From Pseudoalteromonas sp. GCY (GTDB taxonomy: Bacteria; Pseudomonadota; Gammaproteobacteria; Enterobacterales; Alteromonadaceae), in NCBI RefSeq assembly GCF_016695175.1, contig NZ_CP068023.1, forward strand, positions 2,991,501-3,055,500: a stretch of 64,000 bases of DNA, given 5' to 3'. Numbering within the stretch: the stretch's first letter is position 1; every line of letters begins with the position of its first letter. The notes beneath the pieces were generated by a model. The model made no database searches, was not told where the DNA came from, and saw only the letters and a program-made list of their open reading frames with translations. The position numbers were made by a program, and so were the translations under genes. Positions 38,630 through 48,986 of this stretch are shown here, one piece after another.

Positions 38630-38870
38630 AGTCCACTTAATTTAAGCTATAACGTCTTTGATTATACTGATTACCGCGTCGAGTGAAAAGGCATGAAAGG
38701 CGGATTTGTCAGCGCTTTTTAGCATATTTTAAACAAATACTGGCGGTAGACGTAACCTACTTGGACATCTTAAGTTTGAAGGGATTGGAATGAGAATAGA
38801 ATGTTTGATATGACAAGCCAACCGAAGCACTTATCTAGTCGGCTTGTTATGATAAGTATGTACGCTTCGA

Positions 38871-39497
38871 CTAATCAGCTTTTGATATCTTTTTGATATC
38901 CAGCATGTGGGCACCGTGTTGGATCTTCGTTTTTAGATACTGTTCATTACCAGAAACCCCAGCCTTAACATGCGCCTGAGTGCCAACTACCTCATCGACG
39001 GTAATACCTGCATTTCTCAACGCCTTTAGCTTTCTTGGGTTGTTCGTCATTAACTTAACGTGGTTTAATCCGAGCGCTTGAAGCATCAACACAGCATCAG
39101 AGAAATCTCTTAAGTCATCTTCAAAGCCGAGGTGGTTGTTTGCCTCGTAGGTGTTCATCCCTTGCGATTGCAATACATAAGCATCGATTTTATTGTACAG
39201 GCCAATGCCACGACCTTCTTGGCGCAAATATAACAAAATGCCGCCTTGCTTATGCATCGCCTCGATACATTCATTTAACTGTTCGCCACAATCACAACGA
39301 GAAGAATGAAAGACATCGCCGGTTAAGCACTCAGAGTGCATACGAATTAGGGGAATTTGCTGCTGACTGTCTGCGCTATTAAATACCAGCGCAACATGTT
39401 CTTGGCCATCTTTTAGCCCTGAAAAAGAAACTATTTCTGCAGGGATATTACTATGCTGCCCTACATTCAGCCCGACTCTCGCTCTTACTTCTGCCAC
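38871..39497 (-). CDS. ribA: GTP cyclohydrolase II
   Basis: A 208-residue single-domain RibA with the three zinc-binding Cys in [17 protein letters not shown] and the catalytic [13 protein letters not shown] segment. It opens GTP in the first step of riboflavin synthesis. It stands alone, without RibB fusion and without an FMN riboswitch in the short leader. A weak stem (ACAAGCC/GGCTTGT) lies just downstream, at about 38813-38850. Confidence 0.95.
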   Translation of the reverse strand: MAEVRARVGLNVGQHSNIPAEIVSFSGLKDGQEHVALVFNSADSQQQIPLIRMHSECLTGDVFHSSRCDCGEQLNECIEAMHKQGGILLYLRQEGRGIGLYNKIDAYVLQSQGMNTYEANNHLGFEDDLRDFSDAVLMLQALGLNHVKLMTNNPRKLKALRNAGITVDEVVGTQAHVKAGVSGNEQYLKTKIQHGAHMLDIKKISKAD

Positions 39498-39657
39498 GTC
39501 TTAATCATGCCTAATGTGATAATATAACAATATGCTACCATAAATGGGATATGGTGTCTCTAAGTTCATTATACAAGGGCAAGGCGGACATCGCATTGGT
39601 AAATGTCAAAATTCGGACTAGGCTATATAAAAAGGAAAACGAAAACGTATATACCTC

Positions 39658-40881
39658 ATGCGCTTGGTTTTTATTTGTTTACTGTTTTTAACTACATTCA
39701 GCTACGGCTCTGACATCGATTTCAGCGGCTTTGCTACGCTTAAAGCGGTTAAAACAGACTCCCGTACAGCTAAAATCAGAGAGTCCATCTCACAGCCAAA
39801 TGGTGTGACCAAAGATGAACTCGACTTTTCATTTTCTTCCCTAGGATTACAAGCCGAGTGGCATGCAAGTGATAATCTAGAGCTCGTGGGGCAGCTACTT
39901 TTGAAAGAGCAGCATGATAACCAAATTAACAATGCAATAAAGCTTGCTTTTTTACGCTATAATTTAAATTCAAACTGGCAATTCCGTGCGGGTCGTACTG
40001 GTTTAGACTTATTCCTAATGACCGAGTATCGAGATATCGGTTATTCGATGGATATGGAACACCCTCCTGTCGAGTTTTATTCTATTATTCCTCATCAGAA
40101 CTTGGATGGCGTAGACCTTCAGTATCGCGTGCCTCTAGAACAAGGTATCGCAAGTATCAAAGCTTATTGGGGACGATCCGAAGCACCAATCTATAGCGAT
40201 ATCGACTTTTATTGGAATGTAGAGCTCAAGTCTATAGTTGGTGTAGTGGCTCAATACGAAACGTTAAACTGGCTGTTTAGAGCTAACTACACAACGACCA
40301 AATCCGCCAATGAGCATGAACAGCAAAGGTTGTTACGCGATGCTTTAGCACAAGTTCCATTGCAAATTTGGCCGACCAAAAACGAACTAATTGATTCTTT
40401 ATACATTATTGACGAGCGCTTCACCTACAGTGCGCTCAGCATGAGATACGATGACTCAGACTGGCTAATACAAAGTGAAATATCGTTAACAGACTCAACC
40501 TCTAACATCCTCAACCATCTCAAGGCGGGTTATGTTACCCTAGGCAAGCGATTTGGCTTAAGCACAGTCTCTTTTACCTATTCTGTCGCTGAATCAGATA
40601 ATGAGACAGTGATTGAATCCGGTCCGTTGACTCCATCACCAGAATTATTATATCTCTATGAAGAAGCCTCAACATACTCAGGTTTTTATCAACTGGATCA
40701 GCGCAGCACCTCCTTAACATGGCGGCGCGAACTCAGCCCAACACTCGCATTGAAGCTTAACTGGAAACGTACTTCTACAAATCACCTACCCAGTGCTTTC
40801 TACCTTCACAATATAGAGCAATTTAGTGACCCAGACCTTTCGTTTAACACCTTGACGCTTAGCTTTAATTGGGTGTTCTGA
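39658..40881 (+). CDS. Outer-membrane beta-barrel protein (porin-like)
   Basis: A signal peptide (cleavage after YGS) is followed by amphipathic strands throughout (for example IDFSGFATLKAV, FRAGRTGLDLFLMTEYRDIGYSMD) and a C-terminal Phe (SFNWVF), the usual outer-membrane insertion signal. I see no specific substrate motif. It is the first gene of a tight three-gene operon with a PstS-like protein and a GGDEF protein; stop and start overlap by 1 base (TGATG). Confidence 0.8.
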   Translation: MRLVFICLLFLTTFSYGSDIDFSGFATLKAVKTDSRTAKIRESISQPNGVTKDELDFSFSSLGLQAEWHASDNLELVGQLLLKEQHDNQINNAIKLAFLRYNLNSNWQFRAGRTGLDLFLMTEYRDIGYSMDMEHPPVEFYSIIPHQNLDGVDLQYRVPLEQGIASIKAYWGRSEAPIYSDIDFYWNVELKSIVGVVAQYETLNWLFRANYTTTKSANEHEQQRLLRDALAQVPLQIWPTKNELIDSLYIIDERFTYSALSMRYDDSDWLIQSEISLTDSTSNILNHLKAGYVTLGKRFGLSTVSFTYSVAESDNETVIESGPLTPSPELLYLYEEASTYSGFYQLDQRSTSLTWRRELSPTLALKLNWKRTSTNHLPSAFYLHNIEQFSDPDLSFNTLTLSFNWVF

Positions 40882-41303
40882 TGAATAGGTTACTTATTAG
40901 TGTTTTCTTCCTGATTTCTTACCCTATTTCAGCAACCGCCGATATTGCCGTCATCGTTAACAAAGAAAATCCCATCGAGTCGATATCACAGCGCCAACTC
41001 ATCGACATGTACATGGGAAAATATGTTGCCTTTCCTAACGGCGATATGGCCGTGACTTATGACTACGAAAAATCGCACCCTTTAAGAGGCCCTTTTTTTC
41101 TGGCACTGACTGGACGCAATGAAAGCCAAATCAACGCCTATTGGTCGAGAATAAAATTCAGTGGTAAAGTTTCTCCACCACAGTCATTTTCCTCACCATC
41201 GACTATACTTGAAAATATTAGAAATACGCCAAATGCAATCGGCTATGTCCCGGCAGACTTTGTGACAGGTGATGTAAAGGTAATTTATCAAATCGATGAC
41301 TAA
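40881..41303 (+). CDS. PstS-like periplasmic substrate-binding protein (short)
   Basis: A signal peptide (ending SATA) precedes a 120-residue PBP-like domain with VIVNKENPIESISQRQLIDMYMGKY and ENIRNTPNAIGYVPADFV, the pattern of phosphate ABC-type binding proteins. It is shorter than a full PstS, as in the many 130-150-residue proteins of this type without an ABC transporter. No transport permease is adjacent, so it may be a sensor partner of the downstream GGDEF protein. Confidence 0.8.
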   Translation: MNRLLISVFFLISYPISATADIAVIVNKENPIESISQRQLIDMYMGKYVAFPNGDMAVTYDYEKSHPLRGPFFLALTGRNESQINAYWSRIKFSGKVSPPQSFSSPSTILENIRNTPNAIGYVPADFVTGDVKVIYQIDD

Positions 41304-42861
41304 ATATGGGCTGATCGTGCGACTTGCACTCGTGCTTGTTGTCTCGACTTTTATTTTTTCAATGCTTTACGCTAAGTTATATCACGATCATATTTTTGAG
41401 CGTGAACTTCGGCGCTCTAATACTATTATCGGGCAAATTGGCCAAACCGTTTCGTCTTCTTCCTCTATTGCGACTTATCTCAATGACAAAGACCTTGCTG
41501 TGGAAGTCATTAATGGCCTCGTCAGTAACGACGTTATCTCTTCTGCCGCAATCAAAAGTGAAGAAAAGTGGCTCGCTCAAAGCGTAGGATTTAAGTCGCA
41601 AAATGCCACCATTATTAAACTTAATCATCCGTTTTTATTGAGTGAAATCGTTGGTGAGATCTATATTCAACCAAATTCCGTTTTTATCGAGCAAAGTGCT
41701 AGAGATATCGCTCGTTCAAGCGTTCAAACTTTGTTGGTTGTCATCATTCCAATCCTAGTCATCTTCACTGTTGTTACGCATTTCATAGTGACAAAGCCCC
41801 TGAGTAACTTAAGTAGTCAAATTGCTAGGGTTATTCCTGGATCTCCTTTGGATTTAGTCGTGCCTAAGGGACATGAATCAAGTGAAATCGGTGATATTGC
41901 GAGCAATACCAATCAACTTATCGCTAAAACCGCTTACATGTTCGAGCAAGAGCGCCAACTTAGAGCTGATATCGAAATCCTTGAGAAGCGCTTTAGACTC
42001 ATGTTTGAGCGCTCATCTTCTCCCACCCTACTGGTAAAAGACAAAGGTGAAGTGATCTTAGCTAATGATGCCGCTTGTGATTTGCTGGCAGGCATGGCAA
42101 TTGACCTTGATGAATATTTTCCCGAGAGTTTTGGTCGCTACTGCAAAACTCCCGATATTCTCTACACCTTTACGGAGCATACCTTGGAGCTTAACCAGCC
42201 AACTCAATCAGAGTTTGAGTTTATTAACCCTATGACCGAACAACCTGTTTGGCTAAGTGTCATCATGCTGAGAGTAGAAAGTAGCGGACAATTCTATTTA
42301 CAGGTGTTTTTATCAGATATCACGCTGAGAAAAACCGTGTTTCAAGAACTCAATAAAAAGGCTAACCGCGATAAGCTAACAGGCCTCTACAATCGCCATG
42401 GTACTGAGATCAAGGTCAACGAGTGGTTAGATAACGAAACTCCGTTTAGCTTATTTATTATTGATTTAGATGAATTTAAACCAATCAATGATATTTATGG
42501 CCATAACGCCGGTGACGCTATGTTAAAACATATCGCCACTCAAATTAGTACTCAGGTTAGAGAGCAAGATGTGGTTTGTCGTTGGGGAGGTGATGAGTTT
42601 TTAATTGCCTTGCACTGTGCCAAAAATGAAAAGTTGCAGCGCATCGCTGAAAACCTGCTAGAGTCGATAAACACCGAGATGATTTGGCAAACGCCAGAAG
42701 GGAAATCACTTCCACTGCGAGTTGGCGCGAGCATAGGTATTGCAAGCTACCCAAGAGACGCGGTTGAGCTAAGCCAATTAATCGAATGTGCCGATGTCGC
42801 CATGTACACGGTTAAAAAAGACAAGAAAAACGCCTTTCAATTTTACTCTTTAAGCGCTTAG
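41296..42861 (+). CDS. Membrane diguanylate cyclase (HAMP-PAS-GGDEF)
   Basis: The 521-residue protein has two membrane helices (about 8-25 and 140-160) flanking a periplasmic sensor, a HAMP-like linker, a PAS domain (about 230-345) and a GGDEF domain (active motif WGGDEF at about 430). It should make cyclic di-GMP. The start overlaps the previous gene by 8 bases, so translation is coupled. Periplasmic ligand input from the PstS-like protein is a reasonable hypothesis. Confidence 0.88.
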   Translation: MTKYGLIVRLALVLVVSTFIFSMLYAKLYHDHIFERELRRSNTIIGQIGQTVSSSSSIATYLNDKDLAVEVINGLVSNDVISSAAIKSEEKWLAQSVGFKSQNATIIKLNHPFLLSEIVGEIYIQPNSVFIEQSARDIARSSVQTLLVVIIPILVIFTVVTHFIVTKPLSNLSSQIARVIPGSPLDLVVPKGHESSEIGDIASNTNQLIAKTAYMFEQERQLRADIEILEKRFRLMFERSSSPTLLVKDKGEVILANDAACDLLAGMAIDLDEYFPESFGRYCKTPDILYTFTEHTLELNQPTQSEFEFINPMTEQPVWLSVIMLRVESSGQFYLQVFLSDITLRKTVFQELNKKANRDKLTGLYNRHGTEIKVNEWLDNETPFSLFIIDLDEFKPINDIYGHNAGDAMLKHIATQISTQVREQDVVCRWGGDEFLIALHCAKNEKLQRIAENLLESINTEMIWQTPEGKSLPLRVGASIGIASYPRDAVELSQLIECADVAMYTVKKDKKNAFQFYSLSA

Positions 42862-42927
42862 TTATATCTCTCGAGTTAGTGTGTACCTATGCACGACAGT
42901 CCACCAGCACACCTAATCCTCTTTTAT

Positions 42928-44742
42928 CTACTGAAAGTGGCTGATCTGCTGCATTGCCTCTTGAATATATTCAAAGTTTGGCTTTTGCTCAGATGGCTTG
43001 TTAGTTTCATCGAGCGTCTCATAAGTTCCCATGGGCGAGACTTCTACAATTTGCTGCTTACTCACAATCGCATATTTGTTGTAGCTACTGAGTAACAGCC
43101 AATTTCTCTCTTTAACTGGTCCGGTTAAGTTATAACCAGTACTATAATCTTCAGGCGTGTTTTTAACCCCTAAGTACTCATTCATCAACGTCGGAGCCAG
43201 ATCTAAGTGACTGGTTACCACATTTGAGGCTTGCCAATGCTGCCACTTTTCACTTTTTGGTCCAACAACAATAAATGGCACCTTTATCTGCGGCTCAGTA
43301 AAATTACTATTATGTCCCCAGTAATTAAGCTTGTTGTCATTAAGCTCTTCACCATGATCTGACGTGATAATCACCAGTGTATTTTCTATATCAAGCTGCG
43401 CTAATACCGATGCAGCAAGACTATCTACAAAATGTGTACTGGTAAGATAACGATTTAAAATTGGTTCTCTATCATAATCGTTGTCCAATAACATATGGTT
43501 AATGGGACCGTGCATTGGCTCAAACCCGGCATGGTAACCCTCAGGAACTGCGTAGCCATGGATTGCATCATAAAAGAGAAAACTGAAAGACGGCTGGTTT
43601 GGATCTTTATTAGCATACCATTTAGCCCAGTTTTTGGTGATCTGCTCATCCCTAGCTAAAACGTCATCACCTTCAGTATGTGTTTTCAAGCCTATAATGT
43701 TGGCAAAGACTGTTTCATTGAACTCAGGGCGAACAAGCTGAGCAGAAGAAAATATTCCAAATTGGTAGTCCAACTCCCGCATTCTGTCCATCAATAACGG
43801 TGTAATACGATTGTTGTAAATGTCCTGCCAAGCAGTGCCAGGCAAGCCATAAAATAACCCGGTTATCCCTGTACGTGTAGAATTTCCAGTAGAGAAGTGT
43901 TGATTAAAGACCACTCCCTGTTGCGAGAATCGCCAAATATTGGGAGTAACTTGTGCTGTAAAGGCATCATACCGCCATGAATCCAGTACCACAAAAACAA
44001 TATCAAGAGGCTTCTTAACTGGCTCTACTTCAATAGGTTGTAAAGGATAGTTAAATTGTCCTTGTGTTAAAGACATGGATTTCTGCTGCGCCAATGCAGC
44101 TTCATCTAGCAAATCATATCTACGCAAAAAGGAGTTTGCTGTTGCGGGTTTGTAGAGGGGTAAGTACTTACTGAAACCTGTGATCGGTTGATATACCGTC
44201 GCACTTGCCCAAGCATGAATAGTATTGCTCGCCAACAGCGCAATAATGGTTACGCTGGTAAACTTTCGACCAAAGCGCAGCTGCATTACGGCTCGGGGCT
44301 TACTTAACCACGTTGACAGGTAAAACTGGAAAACAAATATCATAACAAAAATGGCTATCGCTTGAGCCCACGCAATTGGCGAGAACTCAATAACTTGGCC
44401 TGCAAGCAGCATATCGACAATAACACCGTTAATATGAAACTTGTATAGCTCAAAGCACAAGCTATTTGCAATAAGTGCTACGAAAAACAATGCATAAAAT
44501 AAAGCAAAGCATACGGATCTCACTTTATTTGACTGTAACCATACTAAAGGCATAGCGACAATACTCACTAACGCTGTGAGTAAAGCCATATGGCTCCACG
44601 TTGATACGGAAACGTAAAATAATGTCAGTCCTTGATAATCGGCTGGGTTGGTATTTACAACGTTTATGGTAATCAAGATTGAGCAAAGAGAATTGATAAG
44701 AACCAACCAGCCGAACTGGTGAAATCGATGACGCAATAGCAC
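42928..44742 (-). CDS. yejM: YejM/LapC-type LPS-regulating sulfatase-fold protein (DUF3413)
   Basis: The 604-residue protein has an N-terminal membrane domain with about five helices (DUF3413 type) and a periplasmic sulfatase/alkaline-phosphatase-fold domain with LDSWRYDAFT, STGNSTRTGITGLFYG and ITSDHGEELND. The E. coli homologue (YejM/PbgA/LapC, 586 residues) controls LpxC degradation and so LPS amount. The Thr of GNSTRTG sits at the position of the catalytic nucleophile in active sulfatase-fold enzymes. It is single, with an AT-rich gap of 110 bases upstream. Confidence 0.88.
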   Translation of the reverse strand: MLLRHRFHQFGWLVLINSLCSILITINVVNTNPADYQGLTLFYVSVSTWSHMALLTALVSIVAMPLVWLQSNKVRSVCFALFYALFFVALIANSLCFELYKFHINGVIVDMLLAGQVIEFSPIAWAQAIAIFVMIFVFQFYLSTWLSKPRAVMQLRFGRKFTSVTIIALLASNTIHAWASATVYQPITGFSKYLPLYKPATANSFLRRYDLLDEAALAQQKSMSLTQGQFNYPLQPIEVEPVKKPLDIVFVVLDSWRYDAFTAQVTPNIWRFSQQGVVFNQHFSTGNSTRTGITGLFYGLPGTAWQDIYNNRITPLLMDRMRELDYQFGIFSSAQLVRPEFNETVFANIIGLKTHTEGDDVLARDEQITKNWAKWYANKDPNQPSFSFLFYDAIHGYAVPEGYHAGFEPMHGPINHMLLDNDYDREPILNRYLTSTHFVDSLAASVLAQLDIENTLVIITSDHGEELNDNKLNYWGHNSNFTEPQIKVPFIVVGPKSEKWQHWQASNVVTSHLDLAPTLMNEYLGVKNTPEDYSTGYNLTGPVKERNWLLLSSYNKYAIVSKQQIVEVSPMGTYETLDETNKPSEQKPNFEYIQEAMQQISHFQ

Positions 44743-44852
44743 AGTTCAAATTGTTCCTTTAATAGAAAATTTGACTGTTATATTACCGTTCTGACATATT
44801 AGTGTCACATTAAAAATTGTGAAAAAGTTTAACGCCGAAACAAGCCGCTTTG

Positions 44853-45359
44853 TTAGTACTGTTTCAATATCGTTTCTTTATAGTTTTCTGCTTTTATTTC
44901 AACTTGATACTTGCTAGCCAGTGAATCCAGCTCTGCTTGCCACATCGCCAAATCATCCATCGTTATGGTATTGTCATCCAATTGCCATAGCTGACGAGAT
45001 CCCGCATAGCTATACTGAATCGCCGTCATCGCGTCCACATCCCCCTGCTGCGCAGCCTGTTTTAACTTCGCCATTTTACGGGTGATTTTGTTCAATGATT
45101 GTTTTAAGTCCCACACATAACTTACTTCGGTCATAAAGGGATGCGCTTTATGCTTTTTGAGCACGAGCCCAATGACGATGCAGGTCACTACTACACCGGT
45201 TAAATTCCAATGAAAATGGCTACCATCTACATCAGGAAATAATTGGATCAATAACTGAGCAATCCCTAAACTACCGATGGTTAGCGCCACAACGCAAGCA
45301 ATAATAACTTGATTTAAATGTTTGCGATAACGCGCCTTGTTGATCTCAACTAACTTCAT
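44853..45359 (-). CDS. DUF3087 family membrane protein
   Basis: The 168-residue protein has two membrane helices (about 17-40 and 52-70) and a helical soluble tail with the HPFMTEVSYVWDLKQSLNKI segment typical of DUF3087. Function unknown. It is on the minus strand, divergent from tonB across 168 bases. Confidence 0.75.
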   Translation of the reverse strand: MKLVEINKARYRKHLNQVIIACVVALTIGSLGIAQLLIQLFPDVDGSHFHWNLTGVVVTCIVIGLVLKKHKAHPFMTEVSYVWDLKQSLNKITRKMAKLKQAAQQGDVDAMTAIQYSYAGSRQLWQLDDNTITMDDLAMWQAELDSLASKYQVEIKAENYKETILKQY

Positions 45360-45527
45360 AACAACCTATGATCACGAAAAATTAAATAATGTACTCAGCT
45401 TCTCGTGCATTGTAATCCAAGGCCTGTGGCCAAACCAAGATACATATCAAAAAAATCTAAAAACTTTCACCCCGTTTCAGTTACCCAAACGTTCTATTTA
45501 CGAAAACAACATAACGGGGATAAAATC

Positions 45528-46163
45528 ATGACGACATTAGCCACTCTTCAACAGCCTAATTCAGCAATTCCAAAACTCGCACTATCGCTTGTTGGCGCAG
45601 TTATTGTTACTTTTGCCACCTTTGGCTTTATGCAAAACTTGGTTTCTCAAGAACTCACTCGCCCCATTGTCGACATAGAAGTATTTGATCTTACTATTGC
45701 AACGGATAGAGAGGACTCTCCAGTCGAAGAAAAAAGGGTAATGCCAGAACCACCAAAACCAATAACGGCCCCGACTAGACCTACTGAAAATATCGTTGAT
45801 ACAGGAGATAATCTACAAATTAGTAGCGAGACACCTAACTTAGATTTAGGTAAGTTTACTAACACAATGACGCTGCAATTCTCCAGCGATGGGCAAGCGA
45901 CTCCGCTTGTTAGAAGCAACCCTAACTATCCGCCCGCGGCTGCTAGAGATGGAGTGGAAGGCTGGGTAGAAATGGAATTTGCCATTTCTCCACAAGGCGA
46001 AGTGATTAATGTTAAAGTGACGAATGCGGAACCTAAAAGAGTATTTGATCAGGCTGCTGTCAGAGCACTAAGAAAATGGAAATATAGACCACTTATTGTT
46101 GATGGAAAGCCGCAGCCGCAATACGCTCAGCGCGTTGTATTAGAGTTTACATTAGAACAGTAA
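45528..46163 (+). CDS. Energy transducer TonB
   Basis: The 211-residue protein has an N-terminal membrane anchor (about 14-36), a short Pro-containing linker with the PEPPKPITAPTRP segment, and a C-terminal TonB domain: YPPAAARDGVEGWVEMEF, then AVRALRKWKYRPLIVDG. It passes proton-motive force to TonB-dependent receptors. The linker is short and only weakly Pro-rich. The ATG at 45528 follows GGGG and the membrane anchor starts there. No exbB/exbD genes are near. The sigma factor starts about 100 bases later. Confidence 0.88.
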   Translation: MTTLATLQQPNSAIPKLALSLVGAVIVTFATFGFMQNLVSQELTRPIVDIEVFDLTIATDREDSPVEEKRVMPEPPKPITAPTRPTENIVDTGDNLQISSETPNLDLGKFTNTMTLQFSSDGQATPLVRSNPNYPPAAARDGVEGWVEMEFAISPQGEVINVKVTNAEPKRVFDQAAVRALRKWKYRPLIVDGKPQPQYAQRVVLEFTLEQ

Positions 46164-46269
46164 CAGCCATTGATATGTAATCAATTTGAGTCGCTGAGTC
46201 ACGAAGTAAACTTCTTAATTTAGCTTATTGATATTAGGGTCTGTTGACCCTTGAGACTTAGGATTGCCT

Positions 46270-46827
46270 ATGCTGAGTAGCTTGAAAATGTGGCGTGCTC
46301 GCGCCACCAGCAACGTAGAAGATCCGCTTTATGAATATGCGACAACGGGTAAAGTAAAACACCTAGAGCAAGTCATTGAGCGCTATCAAAGTGATTTATT
46401 TCACTTTCTAAAAACACAAACACAGGCGGCGTCGGCAGAAGATATATGTCAAAAAACATGGCTAAAAGTCATCGAAAAGAAAAGCTTTTACCGACAGCAG
46501 GGTCACCCCAAAGCTTACTTGTTTCACATTGCACGTAACCTGCTAATCGATTCAATCAGGGCGTCAGGTAAACTCTCTGAGTTGACAGATAGTAAAGTAG
46601 GTATGACCAACTCCAATGAGTTTACAAAAACCTCGGAGAAACAGTGGCTATACCAGCAAATTGCTGCACTTCCTTTATTACAAAAAGAGGCGCTAAGCTT
46701 ACAGTTAGAGGGGTTCAGCTTAGCTGAAATAGCGCAAATTGTAGGGGCCACACAAGAGACTGTAAAAACTCGAATTAGATACGCAAAAGAGACACTAAAG
46801 TCTCAAGTGGGTGAAAATCATGAGTAA
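46270..46827 (+). CDS. ECF sigma factor (FecI-like)
   Basis: The 185-residue protein has sigma region 2 (EDICQKTWLKVIEKKSFY, with AYLFHIARNLLIDSIR) and region 4 (ALSLQLEGFSLAEIAQIVGA, ETVKTRIRYAKETLK). The ATG at 46270 has AGGA 6 bases before it. It is translationally coupled to the next gene (8-base overlap), which has one membrane helix and is the likely anti-sigma. With TonB just upstream, iron or other surface signalling is plausible but not shown. Confidence 0.9.
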   Translation: MLSSLKMWRARATSNVEDPLYEYATTGKVKHLEQVIERYQSDLFHFLKTQTQAASAEDICQKTWLKVIEKKSFYRQQGHPKAYLFHIARNLLIDSIRASGKLSELTDSKVGMTNSNEFTKTSEKQWLYQQIAALPLLQKEALSLQLEGFSLAEIAQIVGATQETVKTRIRYAKETLKSQVGENHE

Positions 46828-47425
46828 TTTAGACAAATTTGACGCCAAGTTAAAAGCGGCTTACCAAGCTAACAAGCAGAACAAACCGTTAACTTTGGCT
46901 GCTCGCATCAAGGTGCGACTAGTTAGCTTTGCCCATCATTTTTTGGGTCGTATAGAAACTTGGCAGTGGAGCGCGGTTACTTGCTCACTCGCTTTACTTT
47001 TCACCTTATGGTATCAAAATCAACATGTTGATATTGATAAAGAATATAACTCAAGTGCTCATTTAGTCAGTTATGGAGATTTTCAACACATCGAAACGCA
47101 TGAGCTACAGCAAGGCCAGTATCTTGCCCGTATAGGTGAACAGAAAAAAGTGCTGGACGCTAGATTTGAGGCTGCGAAACAACAAGTTCAAAAACAGCGT
47201 TACGGTCGACTCGTTGCGATTAACGATGATGCTTGGTTAATTGAAGAGTGTAATACCCATACTCTCATAGAGTTAAAACAAAGCCTACTTAGCGTGATGC
47301 CACAGCCAAAAACTAGTGTTATCAATTTTAATACGCCAGTTATGCTAGCACTGTCGACCGCCAACAACGGACAAATTATTGCTATTGAAAGTACGGGGCA
47401 AAACCAAGTTTTGGCTTGCCCCTAA
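46820..47425 (+). CDS. Probable anti-sigma or membrane partner of the ECF sigma factor
   Basis: The 201-residue protein has a basic cytoplasmic N-terminus (about 50 residues), one membrane helix (about 54-70) and a periplasmic C-terminal part with no FecR domain I recognise. Its ATG overlaps the sigma stop by 8 bases and GGGTGA precedes it. The layout cytoplasmic-helix-periplasmic suits an anti-sigma factor, but the family is not recognised. Confidence 0.65.
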   Translation: MSNLDKFDAKLKAAYQANKQNKPLTLAARIKVRLVSFAHHFLGRIETWQWSAVTCSLALLFTLWYQNQHVDIDKEYNSSAHLVSYGDFQHIETHELQQGQYLARIGEQKKVLDARFEAAKQQVQKQRYGRLVAINDDAWLIEECNTHTLIELKQSLLSVMPQPKTSVINFNTPVMLALSTANNGQIIAIESTGQNQVLACP

Positions 47426-47438
47426 CTGGCGCTTACTC

Positions 47439-48815
47439 TTAAATCATAATAAGGCTGGCAATAAAGAAGCAGATAATTGCTAATACCCCACCCACCAATG
47501 CATAAGGTAACTGGGTTTTAACATGAGTCAGTAAGTCACATCCAGATGCCAGTGCCGATACCGCGCTGGTATCAGAGATAGGCGAGCAGTGATCACCAAA
47601 TATTCCGCCACTTAAGATAGCGCCAAGCACAAGCGATGGTGGCAGGCCTAGCGCTTGAATAAGTGGCACACCAATCGGTATTAATATGGCGAAGGTGCCC
47701 CATGATGTACCTGTTGTAAATGACATGATTGCACCAGTTATAAAGAGTACAGGCACTATCAAGTAAATAGGCAGATAGTCACCAACTAAAGACGCAACAA
47801 AAGTCCCTGTTCCCAACTCTTTTAGACTTGCACCTAAAGTTAAAGAGAGTAACACAATGCTTACCAATGGCAGCAGCTCCCCCATTCCCTTAAAGCCAAC
47901 ATCCATTAGCTCGTGATGACTAAATCTCTTACCAGTTAAAAGCAGCAGGTACGCAACGGTTGAAGCTAAAATTGTGGCATAAAGTACTGACTTAGAGCCG
48001 CTACCATTTGCCAATACACCATTGCCTGTCCAAAACATAAATCCAATCATACTTACAATCAGCGTTAACAAAGGGATCAGCATATAACGCGATTTGGTGG
48101 CACTTGGCCCACTACTTATTTCAGCTGTATGGTGCTTTAACTCTTGCTCTGCGGCCCTCATCGGTCCATGAACTTTATCAAAAACTATCGTATAGAGAAC
48201 AATTAACAGTGCAATAATCGCATAAAAATTGAACGCAACACTACCCCATAAAATACTCACTGCCGACTGCTCAAGTTCGTAGTTACTCAGCAATCCAAGC
48301 ACATAAGCGCCCCAGCCATTAAGTAAAATCAAAATACATACAGGAGCGCTAGTGCTATCGATGATATAAGCCAAACGAGCCCGACTCATTTTGAACTTAT
48401 CAAATAGTCCCCTCGCAACAATACCAGAGGTTAGTACACTCATATTTGATTCGATGAACACTGCCGCGCCAGTAAACATGGTTAGTAAGCCAACCTGACG
48501 TTTACTTTTAGCGACGCCTCGATTAAGCAGCATATTCACCGTTGCAGCAACTCCGCCTGACTCTCTGATGTAGGCGAGCAATGCACCGATCACTATACTA
48601 AAAATCAAGATCCGGCTGTTACCTGCCGATGTCGCAACCTCAATAACACGTTCAATACTGCCTACGAATGTGCCGGCAACTAGTGACTGCTGACCATGTA
48701 GAGCCAATAAAAATTCGGAAGAAACTAGCGCTAAAATCAATGCGATAATCACTTCTTTACGCCAAAACACGACTGCAATTGCAATCAAAGGTGGCAAAAT
48801 CGAGTACCAAGCCAT
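47439..48815 (-). CDS. NhaC-family Na+/H+ antiporter-like transporter
   Basis: The 458-residue protein has about 11-12 membrane helices with the NhaC signatures FTTGTSWGTFAILIPIG and GAILSGGIFGDHCSPISDTS. The family exchanges Na+ for protons or takes up organic substrates with Na+. Its neighbours, an RpiR-type regulator (divergent) and a NamZ-type muramidase, suggest a role in uptake of a sugar such as MurNAc or another small compound, but this is inference. Confidence 0.85.
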   Translation of the reverse strand: MAWYSILPPLIAIAVVFWRKEVIIALILALVSSEFLLALHGQQSLVAGTFVGSIERVIEVATSAGNSRILIFSIVIGALLAYIRESGGVAATVNMLLNRGVAKSKRQVGLLTMFTGAAVFIESNMSVLTSGIVARGLFDKFKMSRARLAYIIDSTSAPVCILILLNGWGAYVLGLLSNYELEQSAVSILWGSVAFNFYAIIALLIVLYTIVFDKVHGPMRAAEQELKHHTAEISSGPSATKSRYMLIPLLTLIVSMIGFMFWTGNGVLANGSGSKSVLYATILASTVAYLLLLTGKRFSHHELMDVGFKGMGELLPLVSIVLLSLTLGASLKELGTGTFVASLVGDYLPIYLIVPVLFITGAIMSFTTGTSWGTFAILIPIGVPLIQALGLPPSLVLGAILSGGIFGDHCSPISDTSAVSALASGCDLLTHVKTQLPYALVGGVLAIICFFIASLIMI

Positions 48816-48986
48816 ATAGTTTAATCTATAAATTCAAAACACTTAGCTTAAGTTAAGCGGTTTAAAACACCAAGTCTTTGCGACTAAATTAAATTTAAGT
48901 CAACATTTAACCCCAATACTGGTACAATGAGTGTGTTTTGTGCAATTATATTCCTTTTTGATCTATCGTAACGTTCCAATTGAACC

